A stretch of 27,352 bases of DNA from Desulfosporosinus sp. UBA5188. Lineage in GTDB: Bacteria; Bacillota; Desulfitobacteriia; Desulfitobacteriales; Desulfitobacteriaceae. Both the position numbers and the translations under genes were made by a program. Numbering within the stretch: the first letter of the stretch is position 1; each line of letters opens with the position of its first letter. The stretch lies in NCBI GenBank assembly GCA_002413075.1, contig DHWG01000187.1, positions 1 through 27,352 of the forward strand. Reading direction: 5' to 3'. Positions 1-7,388 of this stretch are shown one piece after another. The notes beneath the pieces are model-generated. The model ran no database searches, was not told the DNA's origin, and was given only the letters and a program-made list of their open reading frames with translations.

Positions 1-43
1 GGCGAATGCCGAGAGGCTATTAGTATATGGAGGAGGAGAAAGA

Positions 44-1231
44 ATGAAGCTATTTAACAGGGGTTTTTCACTGGGACTCATCGCTTTATTAAGTGTTACA
101 TTGGTGGCTGGATGTGGAACAGCCGCAAAGACAGGGTCAGGTGATGCGAGTGCTCCGATTAAGGTCGGTGGCAATTTAGAGTTGACAGGCGGAACAGCTA
201 TGTTTGGTACAGCGGCTCAGAATGCGATAAATTTAGCGTTTGAGCAACAGAATGCTAAAGGCGGAGTCTTAGGTGGTCGAAAATTAACCTTAGTGGCCGC
301 CGATAATAAGTCAGATGCCGGGGAATCAACTTCTGCGGTAACCAAGCTTGTTACTCAGGACAAGGTCATTGCCGTCATCGGATCAATGACCAGTTCGGTG
401 ACCTTGGCCGCTATTCCAGTCGTAACGGATAATAAGGTTCCCATGATCTCCCCAAGTGGGACAAATTCAAAGCTTACAATAGACCCGGCGAACGGAGCTG
501 TACGTCCTTGGATTTTCAGAGCTTGTTTTATTGATCCGTTCCAGGGCCAAGTTGGCGCTAACTTTGCCTTAAAGGATTTGAAAGCAAAAACCGCAGCCAT
601 AATTATTGACCAGAAAAGTGACTATTCCAAGGGGTTAGCTGACGCTTTTGTCACTAACTTTAAAAAAGGAGGGGGCACCATTACTGGTACTGAGAATTAT
701 GTTGCTGGAAGTGATAAGGATTTCCGACCTATCTTAACACGTATCAGATCACAGAATCCTGATATGGTATGGGTACCTGGTTATTATCAAGAAGTGGGTC
801 TGATTGTAAAGCAAGCTCGTGAATTAGGTATGAAGATGCCATTTATGGGTGGAGATGGCTGGGACGATCCCAAACTATTTGATATCGGTACACCAGCTGC
901 TATGAACAACACCTTCTATGTCGATCACGTAGCAACAGATGATCCAGGTATGGCTACATTCGTTAAAGACTACAAGGCGAAATTCAATAGTGAGCCGAAT
1001 GCTATGGCCGCTTTGGGATATGATGCCGCTAATATTCTAGTTAAAGCAATTGAAGAGGCTAAAGGGACTGATCCAGAAAAGCTGCGCTTGGCTATTGAGA
1101 ATATTAAAGCCTTTAAAGGTATAACTGGAGAAATATCAATTGATCCTAAAACACATAACCCACAGAAAAGTGCTGTTATCAAGGCAAATAAAGACGGTAA
1201 ACCGACATTCTTGACAAGCGTTGCTCCTTAA
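44..1231 (+). CDS. livJ: Branched-chain amino acid ABC transporter substrate-binding lipoprotein
   Basis: This 395-residue protein is a type I periplasmic-binding-protein-like receptor that captures Leu/Ile/Val-type substrates outside the membrane and delivers them to the LivHM permease. The N-terminus is a lipoprotein signal: positive residues (K2, R6), a hydrophobic stretch, and a lipobox LVAGC with the lipidated Cys at residue 24. The mature part begins with a typical Peripla_BP_6 pattern (VGGNLELTGGTAMFGTAAQNAINLA). The ATG at 44 is preceded by a strong GGAGGAGGAGA ribosome site. It heads a five-gene liv operon but is separated from livH by a 132-base gap holding two hairpins, which fits the usual excess of binding protein over permease. 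Substrate identity within the amino acid or amide family cannot be read from sequence. Family assignment is secure. Confidence 0.95.
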   Translation: MKLFNRGFSLGLIALLSVTLVAGCGTAAKTGSGDASAPIKVGGNLELTGGTAMFGTAAQNAINLAFEQQNAKGGVLGGRKLTLVAADNKSDAGESTSAVTKLVTQDKVIAVIGSMTSSVTLAAIPVVTDNKVPMISPSGTNSKLTIDPANGAVRPWIFRACFIDPFQGQVGANFALKDLKAKTAAIIIDQKSDYSKGLADAFVTNFKKGGGTITGTENYVAGSDKDFRPILTRIRSQNPDMVWVPGYYQEVGLIVKQARELGMKMPFMGGDGWDDPKLFDIGTPAAMNNTFYVDHVATDDPGMATFVKDYKAKFNSEPNAMAALGYDAANILVKAIEEAKGTDPEKLRLAIENIKAFKGITGEISIDPKTHNPQKSAVIKANKDGKPTFLTSVAP

Positions 1232-1267
1232 GATTTAAAATTATTCTATTAATGACCTTACCGTGGG

Positions 1268-1322
1268 CATAACGAAAAGTTATGTAAAAAGAGAGGGAGG
1301 GGATTGTTTTCCCCCTCTCTCT
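1268..1322 (+). promoter_or_regulatory. Two intercistronic hairpins between livJ and livH
   Basis: The first hairpin pairs CATAAC (1268-1273) with GTTATG (1279-1284). The second is a long purine/pyrimidine stem, with the AGAGAGGGAGGGGA arm at 1290-1303 facing a TCCCCCTCTCTCT arm at 1310-1322 around a 6-base loop. No U-tract follows, so it is not a classic terminator. A likely role is to stabilise the 3' end of the livJ message or partly attenuate transcription, so that the binding protein is made in excess. The pairing is seen in the sequence; the function is inferred. Confidence 0.6.
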
Positions 1323-1363
1323 TCGACGGTAGAAAGGTTTCACAGAAAAGGGAGTGAAGTTTT

Positions 1364-2254
1364 TTGGCTAGTATTACAACCCAGATATTTCAGCAACTTG
1401 TTAATGGATTATCCCTTGGCAGTATCTATGCGCTTATTGCCTTAGGTTACACGATGGTTTACGGTATTATCAAATTAATTAATTTTGCCCATGGAGACAT
1501 TATGATGGTGGGAGCCTATTCCGGTTGGTTCGCCATAACCGCCTTGCATTTGCCTTTTTTGCCGGCACTGCTATTTTCAATGGTGTCTTGTGCCCTACTA
1601 GGGGTTATAATTGAACGAATAGCTTACAAACCCTTGAGAAACGCTTCCCGTATCGCAGCGCTAATTACCGCCATCGGGGTTTCGTTATTCTTGGAGTATG
1701 GTGGTATGTTAGTTCTTACGGCACAAGTTCGGACCTATCCTCCAGTCTTCCCAGAAACAATGTATGTCGTCGGTGGTGTATACTTTAAATACGGAGATAT
1801 TGTCATGCTTGTAACCTCTGTGGTCCTCATGAGTCTCTTGCATTTTACCGTTCAATACACAAAAGTGGGCAAAGCCATGCGTGCTGTATCCTTTGACCAA
1901 GAGGCTGCATTACTGATGGGAATCAATACAAATAATATTATATCCTATACGTTCGCAATTGGTTCAGCGTTAGCGGCTGCAGCGGGTGTATTGATGGGCG
2001 TGTACTTTAACACCATTGATCCTTTGATGGGTATTATTCCAGGTTTGAAGGCTTTCGTGGCCGCTGTACTGGGGGGTATTGGAATTATACCCGGGGCAAT
2101 GGTGGGGGGATTAATGTTAGGTTTGGTTGAATCAATCGTGAGCGGCTTAGGAGCTTCCACTTGGCGCGATGCTGTTGCCTTTCTCATCTTGATTCTCGTC
2201 CTGATTATTAAACCAAGCGGGCTTTTTGGTAAAAACGTTCGTGAGAAAGTGTAG
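1364..2254 (+). CDS. livH: Branched-chain amino acid ABC transporter permease LivH
   Basis: This 296-residue integral membrane protein is the first of the two permease subunits of the Liv importer. It carries the BPD_transp_2 signature near the N-terminus (NGLSLGSIYALIALGYTMVYG, then INFAHGDIMMVGAY) and the family's C-terminal VLGGIGIIPGAMVGG segment. About eight hydrophobic segments are visible and the length is normal. The start is a TTG at 1364, preceded by GGAGTGA at 1351-1357 with a 7-base spacer; no better ATG exists upstream in frame. The stop is directly followed by livM, so the two are translationally coupled. Confidence 0.93.
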   Translation: MASITTQIFQQLVNGLSLGSIYALIALGYTMVYGIIKLINFAHGDIMMVGAYSGWFAITALHLPFLPALLFSMVSCALLGVIIERIAYKPLRNASRIAALITAIGVSLFLEYGGMLVLTAQVRTYPPVFPETMYVVGGVYFKYGDIVMLVTSVVLMSLLHFTVQYTKVGKAMRAVSFDQEAALLMGINTNNIISYTFAIGSALAAAAGVLMGVYFNTIDPLMGIIPGLKAFVAAVLGGIGIIPGAMVGGLMLGLVESIVSGLGASTWRDAVAFLILILVLIIKPSGLFGKNVREKV

Positions 2255-2263
2255 GTGAGTAAA

Positions 2264-3217
2264 ATGCGCAACTGGTTCAACCGCAAAAACATTGTCTCAC
2301 TCTTGGCGATTGTTCTTTTATATGCAGTTGTTCAAGGATTGATTGTGTTTGATATAATGCCTGCTTTCTATAAGCTGACCCTCATCCTCATCTGTATTTA
2401 TATTATCCTCTCGACGAGTTTGAATTTAATTAATGGCGTCACCGGTCAATTTTCAATCGGACACGCAGGCTTTATGGCCGTAGGGGCGTATGTTTCAGCG
2501 ATGGTAACGGTTCTCATGCACGGTCCGCTGCTTCTTGGGCTTCTTGCTGGGGCAGCTGTGGCGGGATTGGCTGGTCTTTTAGTAGGACTACCTACGCTGC
2601 GTCTCAATGGAGATTATCTCGCGATAGCAACCCTAGGATTTGGAGAGATTGTACGTATTATCTTCTTGAACATGGACATTGTCGGGGGGGCAGCAGGATT
2701 CACCCTACCCAGTAAGATCACGTGGACATGGGCTTTTATTTTAATGGTGGTGAGTGTTGTTTTGATTAAAAACTTTGTTAGTTCAACGCATGGCAGGGCC
2801 TGTATTTCTATTCGCGAAAATGAGATCGCTGCGGAATCCATGGGAATCAATACAACTAAATACAAAGTTATGGCTTTTACCATCGGAGCAGCTTTTGCGG
2901 GACTAGCTGGCGGGATTTATGCCAATTATATGTATATCATTCAACCTGGGACGTTTAGCTTCTTAAAGTCCTTTGATATTCTGGTGATGGTTGTACTTGG
3001 CGGCCTAGGAAGCATCAGTGGCGGTATTGTGGGGGCCATAGTTTATACTTTGATATCGGCACTATTAGCGGGTATTCCAGCGTGGCGTTTAGTTATTACG
3101 GCGGTGTTCTTGGTCGTGATGATGATCTTTAGACCGACAGGAATCATGGGAACAAAAGAATTTTCTTTAGGTTTCCTGCGAAAGAAGGGTGAAAAAAATG
3201 CCGCTTCTAAAAATTGA
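2264..3217 (+). CDS. livM: Branched-chain amino acid ABC transporter permease LivM
   Basis: This is the second permease subunit, which pairs with LivH in the membrane. Family hallmarks are LNLINGVTGQFSIGHAGFMAVGAY near residue 50, LRLNGDYLAIATLGFGEIVRI, and VLGGLGSISGGIVGA towards the C-terminus. Size is normal at 317 residues. I place the start at the ATG at 2264 because AGGTGAG at 2253-2259 lies 4 bases upstream; this is the 3' part of the Shine-Dalgarno consensus, for which a short spacer is normal. An in-frame GTG at 2255 would add three residues but has no convincing ribosome site. The 3' end overlaps livG by 20 bases. Confidence 0.92.
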   Translation: MRNWFNRKNIVSLLAIVLLYAVVQGLIVFDIMPAFYKLTLILICIYIILSTSLNLINGVTGQFSIGHAGFMAVGAYVSAMVTVLMHGPLLLGLLAGAAVAGLAGLLVGLPTLRLNGDYLAIATLGFGEIVRIIFLNMDIVGGAAGFTLPSKITWTWAFILMVVSVVLIKNFVSSTHGRACISIRENEIAAESMGINTTKYKVMAFTIGAAFAGLAGGIYANYMYIIQPGTFSFLKSFDILVMVVLGGLGSISGGIVGAIVYTLISALLAGIPAWRLVITAVFLVVMMIFRPTGIMGTKEFSLGFLRKKGEKNAASKN

Positions 3218-3965
3218 AAAGCTCTCTAAGTCTTTTGGCGGTTTGAAAGCGGTTTCTAATTTAGATATTGAGATTACTCAAGGGGAACTGATCGGTCTGA
3301 TTGGCCCAAACGGCGCAGGGAAAACCACAGTTTTCAATATACTTACAGGGGTTTATGAGAAGACTGAAGGAACCATGACGTTTATGGATAAAGATGTGAG
3401 CGGACTCAAACCATATCAAGTCACTCAGAGGGGGATGGCACGGACCTTTCAAAACATTCGACTGTTTAACGACATGAGTGTCATTGACAATGTTAAAGTT
3501 GCCTATCATCAGAAGACTTCTTATAGCGCGTTCAGTGCGTTCTTTCGCCTTCCCAGCTATTTTTTAGGTGAAGACGAAATGCAGCAGAAGGCCATGGAGT
3601 TACTGAAAATATTTAAGCTTGATTCTAAAGCCCAAGAGACGGCTAAAAATTTACCTTATGGAGAACAACGCCGCTTGGAGATCGCTCGTGCCATGGCAAC
3701 GGACCCGAAGCTGTTATTGCTTGATGAGCCGGCGGCAGGCATGAATCCCCAGGAAACTCAAGATCTAATGAAACTTATTCGGTGGATCAGAGAGGAATTT
3801 AAGCTAACCATTCTCTTAATCGAACATGATATGGCGTTAGTTATGGGGGTCTGTGAGCGCATCTATGTCTTGGATTATGGTACGATTATTGCTCAAGGTG
3901 CACCAGATGAAATTAAACGTAATCCCAAAGTCATTGAGGCTTATCTTGGGGAGGAGGTTGTCTGA
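3198..3965 (+). CDS. livG: Branched-chain amino acid ABC transporter ATP-binding protein LivG
   Basis: This is one of two cytoplasmic ATPases that power the Liv importer. Numbered from the ATG at 3198, Walker A is GPNGAGKT at residues 36-43. The ABC signature position reads LPYGEQRRLEIARAMA, a normal LivG variant of LSGGQ, and Walker B reads LLLLDEPAAGMNP. The LivG-specific C-terminal extension (NPKVIEAYLGEE) is present. The ATG at 3198 is preferred over a GTG at 3189 because AAGGGTGA ends 5 bases before it. The gene starts inside the end of livM and overlaps livF by one base (TGATG), a tightly coupled operon arrangement. Confidence 0.95.
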   Translation: MPLLKIEKLSKSFGGLKAVSNLDIEITQGELIGLIGPNGAGKTTVFNILTGVYEKTEGTMTFMDKDVSGLKPYQVTQRGMARTFQNIRLFNDMSVIDNVKVAYHQKTSYSAFSAFFRLPSYFLGEDEMQQKAMELLKIFKLDSKAQETAKNLPYGEQRRLEIARAMATDPKLLLLDEPAAGMNPQETQDLMKLIRWIREEFKLTILLIEHDMALVMGVCERIYVLDYGTIIAQGAPDEIKRNPKVIEAYLGEEVV

Positions 3966-4669
3966 TGCTTGTACTTGAAGACGTTAATGTATATTACGGT
4001 GCGATCCATGCACTTAAGGGAATTTCTTTCGAGGTGAACCAGGGAGAGATTGTAACCCTTATTGGTTCAAATGGTGCAGGAAAAAGTACAAGTCTTAAGA
4101 CAATTTCAGGATTATTAAGAGCAAAATCTGGTAAGATTACATTTAAAGGGGAGAATTTGGCGATTGTTGCCCCTCAATCTATTGTCGCCAAAGGAATATC
4201 ACAGGTTCCTGAAGGCCGTCGTGTCTTTGCTAATATGACGGTTATCGAGAATTTGGAACTCGGGGCATACCTACGAAAGGACAAAACAGAGATCAAGAAA
4301 ACCATGCAACATGTGTATGATTTATTTCCTCGTCTTCTTGAACGCAACACTCAAATTTCGGGCACTTTGTCCGGTGGGGAACAGCAAATGCTGGCCATGG
4401 GGCGAGCCTTGATGTCTCAACCGCAGCTGCTTCTTCTCGATGAGCCTTCCATGGGTCTAGCACCCATTTTGGTTAAACAAATCTTTTCGATTATTAAGGA
4501 AATTAATGCAAGTGGGACAACCATTTTGCTTGTAGAACAAAATGCTCATATGGCGCTTTCCATCGCTAATAGAGCCTATGTCTTAGAGACCGGTAAGATT
4601 GTCCTATCTGGTGATTCCAAAGAATTAGCAGCAAGTGAAGAAGTCAGGAAGGCCTACCTCGGAGGATAA
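3965..4669 (+). CDS. livF: Branched-chain amino acid ABC transporter ATP-binding protein LivF
   Basis: This is the second ATPase of the Liv importer, forming a heterodimer with LivG. Walker A is GSNGAGKS at residues 34-41, the signature motif is LSGGEQQMLAMGRALM, and Walker B is LLLLDEPSMGLAP. LivF-specific features are VPEGRRVFANMTVIENLELGAY and the closing VRKAYLGG. The length of 234 residues is typical. The start codon overlaps the livG stop by one base and is served by GGGGAGGAGG at the end of livG. A 47-base gap with no terminator follows before the CBS-ACT gene. Confidence 0.95.
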   Translation: MLVLEDVNVYYGAIHALKGISFEVNQGEIVTLIGSNGAGKSTSLKTISGLLRAKSGKITFKGENLAIVAPQSIVAKGISQVPEGRRVFANMTVIENLELGAYLRKDKTEIKKTMQHVYDLFPRLLERNTQISGTLSGGEQQMLAMGRALMSQPQLLLLDEPSMGLAPILVKQIFSIIKEINASGTTILLVEQNAHMALSIANRAYVLETGKIVLSGDSKELAASEEVRKAYLGG

Positions 4670-4716
4670 AACAAATTTTAAAGGGTAACTTTAATAGAGA
4701 AAGGGGTAACGGGAAA

Positions 4717-5340
4717 ATGTATGTTCGCCAATTTATGACATCTCAAGTTTTTACGGTGAGCCCAGAAGATTCGATTGCTGATGCGATGGCCCTGATGCGC
4801 GAGAAAAAGATCACTAAATTACCGGTTATGGATAAGGATAAACTCGTAGGTTTTTTGACAGATGGGGATCTCCGAGAGGTCTCTCCTTCTCCCGCAACGA
4901 CGTTAAGTATCTTTGAACTCAACTACCTTATAGCCAAAACCCCTATCCGAGAAGTAGCGGTGAAGACGGTCATTACCTGTCACCCTGACATGAACCTTGA
5001 GGATGCCGCCTTGTTAATGCGGGAACACGTAATTGGTGGATTACCAGTCCTTGATGAGGGTAAACTGGTGGGTATTATCACGGGAATGGATATTTTGGAT
5101 GCTTTTTTGGATATCATGGGATTTCGTAGTCCCGGGCAGCGTGTGGTTATAGAAACAAAAGATGAGAGCGGTGTTATGTTAGACCTTGCCGTGACAATTA
5201 AAGAGTTTGATGTCAATATTTCAAGTATCGCTGTGTATCATCTCCAAGATCATCAGGTCCAGATTCTCGCCCGCCTTCAAGGCGAACAAGTGGCTAAGGT
5301 TAAAGCTTCATTAACTCAAAAAGGGTATCGTATTACGTAA
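4717..5340 (+). CDS. CBS-CBS-ACT domain protein (AcuB type)
   Basis: This 207-residue cytoplasmic protein has two CBS domains (about residues 7-60 and 77-132; MTSQVFTVSPEDSIADAMALM and VITCHPDMNLEDAALLMREH are typical CBS openings) followed by an ACT-like domain (about 138-205). CBS pairs bind adenosine nucleotides and ACT domains bind amino acids, so the protein probably senses energy or amino acid state. The domain order matches the AcuB group, although no acetoin-utilisation genes are nearby. It lies 47 bases after livF without an intervening terminator and is probably co-transcribed with the transporter, which suggests a link between amino acid supply and nucleotide sensing. The molecular target is unknown. 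A large terminator follows. Confidence 0.85.
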   Translation: MYVRQFMTSQVFTVSPEDSIADAMALMREKKITKLPVMDKDKLVGFLTDGDLREVSPSPATTLSIFELNYLIAKTPIREVAVKTVITCHPDMNLEDAALLMREHVIGGLPVLDEGKLVGIITGMDILDAFLDIMGFRSPGQRVVIETKDESGVMLDLAVTIKEFDVNISSIAVYHLQDHQVQILARLQGEQVAKVKASLTQKGYRIT

Positions 5341-5406
5341 TGCTGAGCTTATTTTTCGATTCACCATAAGTTCATCAAATGATTTTTAAGAAAATTTTAA
5401 GACAAT

Positions 5407-5452
5407 AAAGAAAAGCAATTGAATGAATAATTCATTCAACGGCTTTTCTTTT
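5407..5452 (+). terminator. Rho-independent terminator of the liv/AcuB operon
   Basis: A long two-part stem pairs AAAGAAAAGC (5407-5416) with GCTTTTCTTT (5442-5451), with an inner TTGAATGAA/TTCATTCAA stem (5419-5427 with 5431-5439). The A-rich 5' arm and T-rich 3' arm supply U-tracts on both strands, so it could work in either direction. It sits 67 bases after the AcuB-type stop. Confidence 0.85.
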
Positions 5453-5522
5453 GCGTATAACGGTAATAATATAGAGAAAACAAGACTGAAAAAACGGATA
5501 AGAAAGCTGAGGCGTTAAACAA

Positions 5523-5954
5523 GTGTACCTTTTTAACCGCACTATCTCCATAAATGTTCGTTCAGAAAACGAGACAACACTAAAAGTAGAGGGAGTTTTT
5601 CTGGATAGTCAACATGAACTCTGTTTAACCCTTGAAGTTGACCTCGCGAGTTACATCATTACTTCTGCGGAGGGCGAACTTCGTCGTGCTCCACATTCCG
5701 ATTGTAGCCAAACCCAAAAACTTATTAAAAATCTTGTAGGAATTAACTTAAACCGTAATGTACGAAAACAGATTCAAATGGCCGTGGGTTTAAGCGATGG
5801 ATGTACTCATTTAACAGACCTTACGCTAGAGTGTGTCAAAGGATTACTGCAGGCCAAATTTCGATTGCTCCGTCTAAAAATGAAAGAAGAAGAAATTAAA
5901 GGTCTATTCGGAAAATATTTAGAAGGAAACTGCCTGCACTATAAAAAGATCTAG
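5523..5954 (+). CDS. DUF2889 domain protein
   Basis: This 143-residue protein belongs to an uncharacterised family I recognise as DUF2889. Supporting features are an N-terminal beta-rich part, the segment LEVDLASYIITSAEGELRRAPH with the conserved pattern of a diacidic or charged strand then R-x-P, Cys61, and the GCTHL motif at residues 93-97 that marks the family. No signal peptide or membrane segment is visible. The start is a GTG at 5523 with only a modest upstream GAGG. It stands alone between the liv operon terminator and a convergent small ORF on the other strand. The function is not known to me; the conserved Cys and His could suggest a metal or redox site, but that is a guess. Confidence 0.8.
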   Translation: MYLFNRTISINVRSENETTLKVEGVFLDSQHELCLTLEVDLASYIITSAEGELRRAPHSDCSQTQKLIKNLVGINLNRNVRKQIQMAVGLSDGCTHLTDLTLECVKGLLQAKFRLLRLKMKEEEIKGLFGKYLEGNCLHYKKI

Positions 5955-5964
5955 AGCGTTGGTT

Positions 5965-6102
5965 TCATGAGCGTTTTGGATTGGTATAAGCAATTAAGAC
6001 GGTTTCATGACCTTTTTTGGTATTGAATTTGGTTTCCAAGGCTTTAACCTCTTCAATTTGGTCATTGCTTAGATCAGAGAATAAGACTTCGGAACGGTCC
6101 AT
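5965..6102 (-). CDS. Small hypothetical protein, 45 residues
   Basis: This minus-strand ORF is convergent with the DUF2889 gene and only 10 bases from its stop. From the ATG at 6102 it reads MDRSEVLFSDLSNDQ and continues as a charged, probably helical segment (IEEVKALETKF), ending ETVLIAYTNPKRS. AGAAGG lies 8 bases upstream, a good ribosome site. An in-frame ATG at 6132 would give 55 residues but has no Shine-Dalgarno sequence. The composition (acidic and basic residues alternating, no runs of rare codons) looks like a real protein rather than chance. I do not recognise the family. Its 5' side faces selC, about 200 bases away. Confidence 0.6.
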   Translation of the reverse strand: MDRSEVLFSDLSNDQIEEVKALETKFNTKKGHETVLIAYTNPKRS

Positions 6103-6240
6103 TTTTTTACCTTCTTTCTTTAATGTTTCCATTTACTTGCAGCCCAAACTACGTTCGACCGCCTTAGGAAAGAAATTATACTTAATGGTATTATGCACAA
6201 TATATGGAAATATAATCCTTATTATAAATTAAAAAAATTC

Positions 6241-6255
6241 ATATCAAAATGATAT
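6241..6255. repeat. Short inverted repeat upstream of selC
   Basis: The arms ATATCA (6241-6246) and TGATAT (6250-6255) surround an AAA centre in an A/T-rich stretch between the small minus-strand ORF and selC. It lies in the region where the selC promoter must be, about 45-60 bases before the tRNA. It could be an operator half-site pair or chance in AT-rich DNA. Nothing else is seen between 6133 and 6300. Confidence 0.3.
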
Positions 6256-6300
6256 TTCTTTTAAAATAGTCAGAAATGTGTTAGTATTATTGTCGACAAT

Positions 6301-6398
6301 GGGGATGGATGGTGGCTGGTGCTGCTCCCGGACTTCAAATCCGCGTGTCGGGACGCAAAACGTTCCGAGGTGTGTTCGATTCGCACGCATCCCCGCCA
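6301..6398 (+). tRNA. selC: tRNA-Sec (anticodon TCA)
   Basis: This is the selenocysteine tRNA, which reads UGA at SECIS-marked codons together with SelB. The anticodon loop CTTCAAA places TCA at 6335-6337. The D-stem is long, six pairs with several G-U pairs (GGTGGC/GCTGCT). The extra arm is very long, with an 8-bp stem TCGGGACG/CGTTCCGA. The T-arm is GTGTG-TTCGATT-CGCAC, and CCA is encoded at 6396-6398. The acceptor pairs GGGGATG with CATCCCC; the eighth position, expected to pair in bacterial tRNA-Sec, apposes G with G. A hairpin terminator follows at 6515. Its presence implies that this organism makes selenoproteins; the selA, selB and selD genes are not in this window. Confidence 0.96.
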
Positions 6399-6514
6399 AT
6401 AGTCGCAGTTTACGGCTCGAATAAACGCCAATACGCCCTTAGTCGGGTTCAGTTCATTGAGATAGAGTACAAAACTCCTATCAGAATTAAGTTTCTGCTA
6501 TCAGTTCTGTGTCG

Positions 6515-6537
6515 AGGCAGCGAGAAGCTGTCTTTTT
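6515..6537 (+). terminator. Terminator downstream of selC
   Basis: AGGCAGC (6515-6521) pairs with GCTGTCT (6527-6533) around a GAGAA loop, followed directly by a run of T. It ends the selC transcript about 115 bases after the tRNA and separates it from the cvpA-like gene. Confidence 0.75.
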
Positions 6538-6594
6538 ATTTCCCTAGTTGGTGGTTCTATTTCGCATATCAAGTTTATAATAAGGGGGGACCCC

Positions 6595-7326
6595 ATGAAT
6601 CTTATTGATATTCTTATACTAGGGTTTATTTTGTTAGGTGCTTTACAGGGTTATCGAAGAGGACTAATATCCAGCATCGTAAATTTTTTAAGTACCATTG
6701 CCGGATTTTTAGTAGCATCGTGGAAATACATGGCCGCACTTCGGTGGGCTGAACAATATTTTCCCCTTCAGCAATGGTTAGAGCCCGTAATCTATAGAGG
6801 GATCCGTCCCGCTGTTCAGACCAAAGCCTCTACTTTGCAAGATCAAACATTTGCCACTATTTTGGGGGCACTGCCTCCTGACCTGCGTAGTTTATTTGAG
6901 AATTTATCGGGTGTCCAGATGCCTCAAGCCATTGATCAAGTGACCCATCGTTTGGCAGGGTTGTTCACCGAACGTATCTTAAGTCTCATCGCTTTTGGTT
7001 GTGTTTTTTATTGTGTGGTATTTATTATTCAGTTCTTGTTTTCCGTACTCCTTCGTCCCTTCGGCAATTGGGGCGGATCTTTGAATCGCGAAGGGGGTCT
7101 AGTGTTCGGAGGGCTCAGTGCTCTTATAGGGTTGTCTGTTATGGCAGGGTTATTTTCGCCCCTCCTACAATTGGGCGTTGGAGGAAGTTTTAATGCGCTC
7201 ATCCAGAGTTCAACCTTTTATCCTCATTTGGTGGAGCTCTTTAATGTCTTAGATCGAATGTTTGCAGCACAACTCAGTCAAAAACTACTTGAACCACTGT
7301 TTCAGAGCCAAGGTGTTTGGTTTTAA
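6595..7326 (+). CDS. CvpA family membrane protein
   Basis: This 243-residue integral membrane protein matches the CvpA (colicin V production) family. It opens with the family's typical first helix (NLIDILILGFILLGALQGYRRG) and has further hydrophobic segments near residues 30-50, 128-150 and 165-190. The Gly/Arg pair after helix 1 (GYRRGLI) is characteristic. Family members in Firmicutes are membrane proteins of uncertain role, often placed near cell-envelope or DNA-repair genes. The ATG is preceded by AAGGGGGGA. The next gene, an M18 peptidase, follows after about 60 bases. The molecular function is not known. Confidence 0.85.
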   Translation: MNLIDILILGFILLGALQGYRRGLISSIVNFLSTIAGFLVASWKYMAALRWAEQYFPLQQWLEPVIYRGIRPAVQTKASTLQDQTFATILGALPPDLRSLFENLSGVQMPQAIDQVTHRLAGLFTERILSLIAFGCVFYCVVFIIQFLFSVLLRPFGNWGGSLNREGGLVFGGLSALIGLSVMAGLFSPLLQLGVGGSFNALIQSSTFYPHLVELFNVLDRMFAAQLSQKLLEPLFQSQGVWF

Positions 7327-7388
7327 TAGCTTAATCAAACCGTCATAAAGAAAGCTGATAAATTTAGGGAGTAAAGGAGATTGTGTTG

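Noticed and set aside
2255..2263. GTG start for livM three codons upstream
   Set aside because: The ribosome site AGGTGAG overlaps this GTG and serves the ATG at 2264.
5940..5967. Reading the TGA of the small minus-strand ORF as selenocysteine because selC is adjacent
   Set aside because: The read-through sequence overlaps the DUF2889 3' end antisense, shows no protein-like pattern, and no SECIS hairpin was seen after the TGA.
5961..6010. GGTTTCATGA occurring twice 40 bases apart
   Set aside because: Only two copies, inside and at the end of a small ORF; likely a small local duplication or chance, not a repeat array.
6550..6580. TATAAT-like box just before cvpA
   Set aside because: It overlaps the ribosome site region and no -35 element stands at a workable distance.
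6309..6608. 99-codon + strand ORF over the selC region
   Set aside because: It begins inside tRNA-Sec and runs through its terminator; it is a chance frame.
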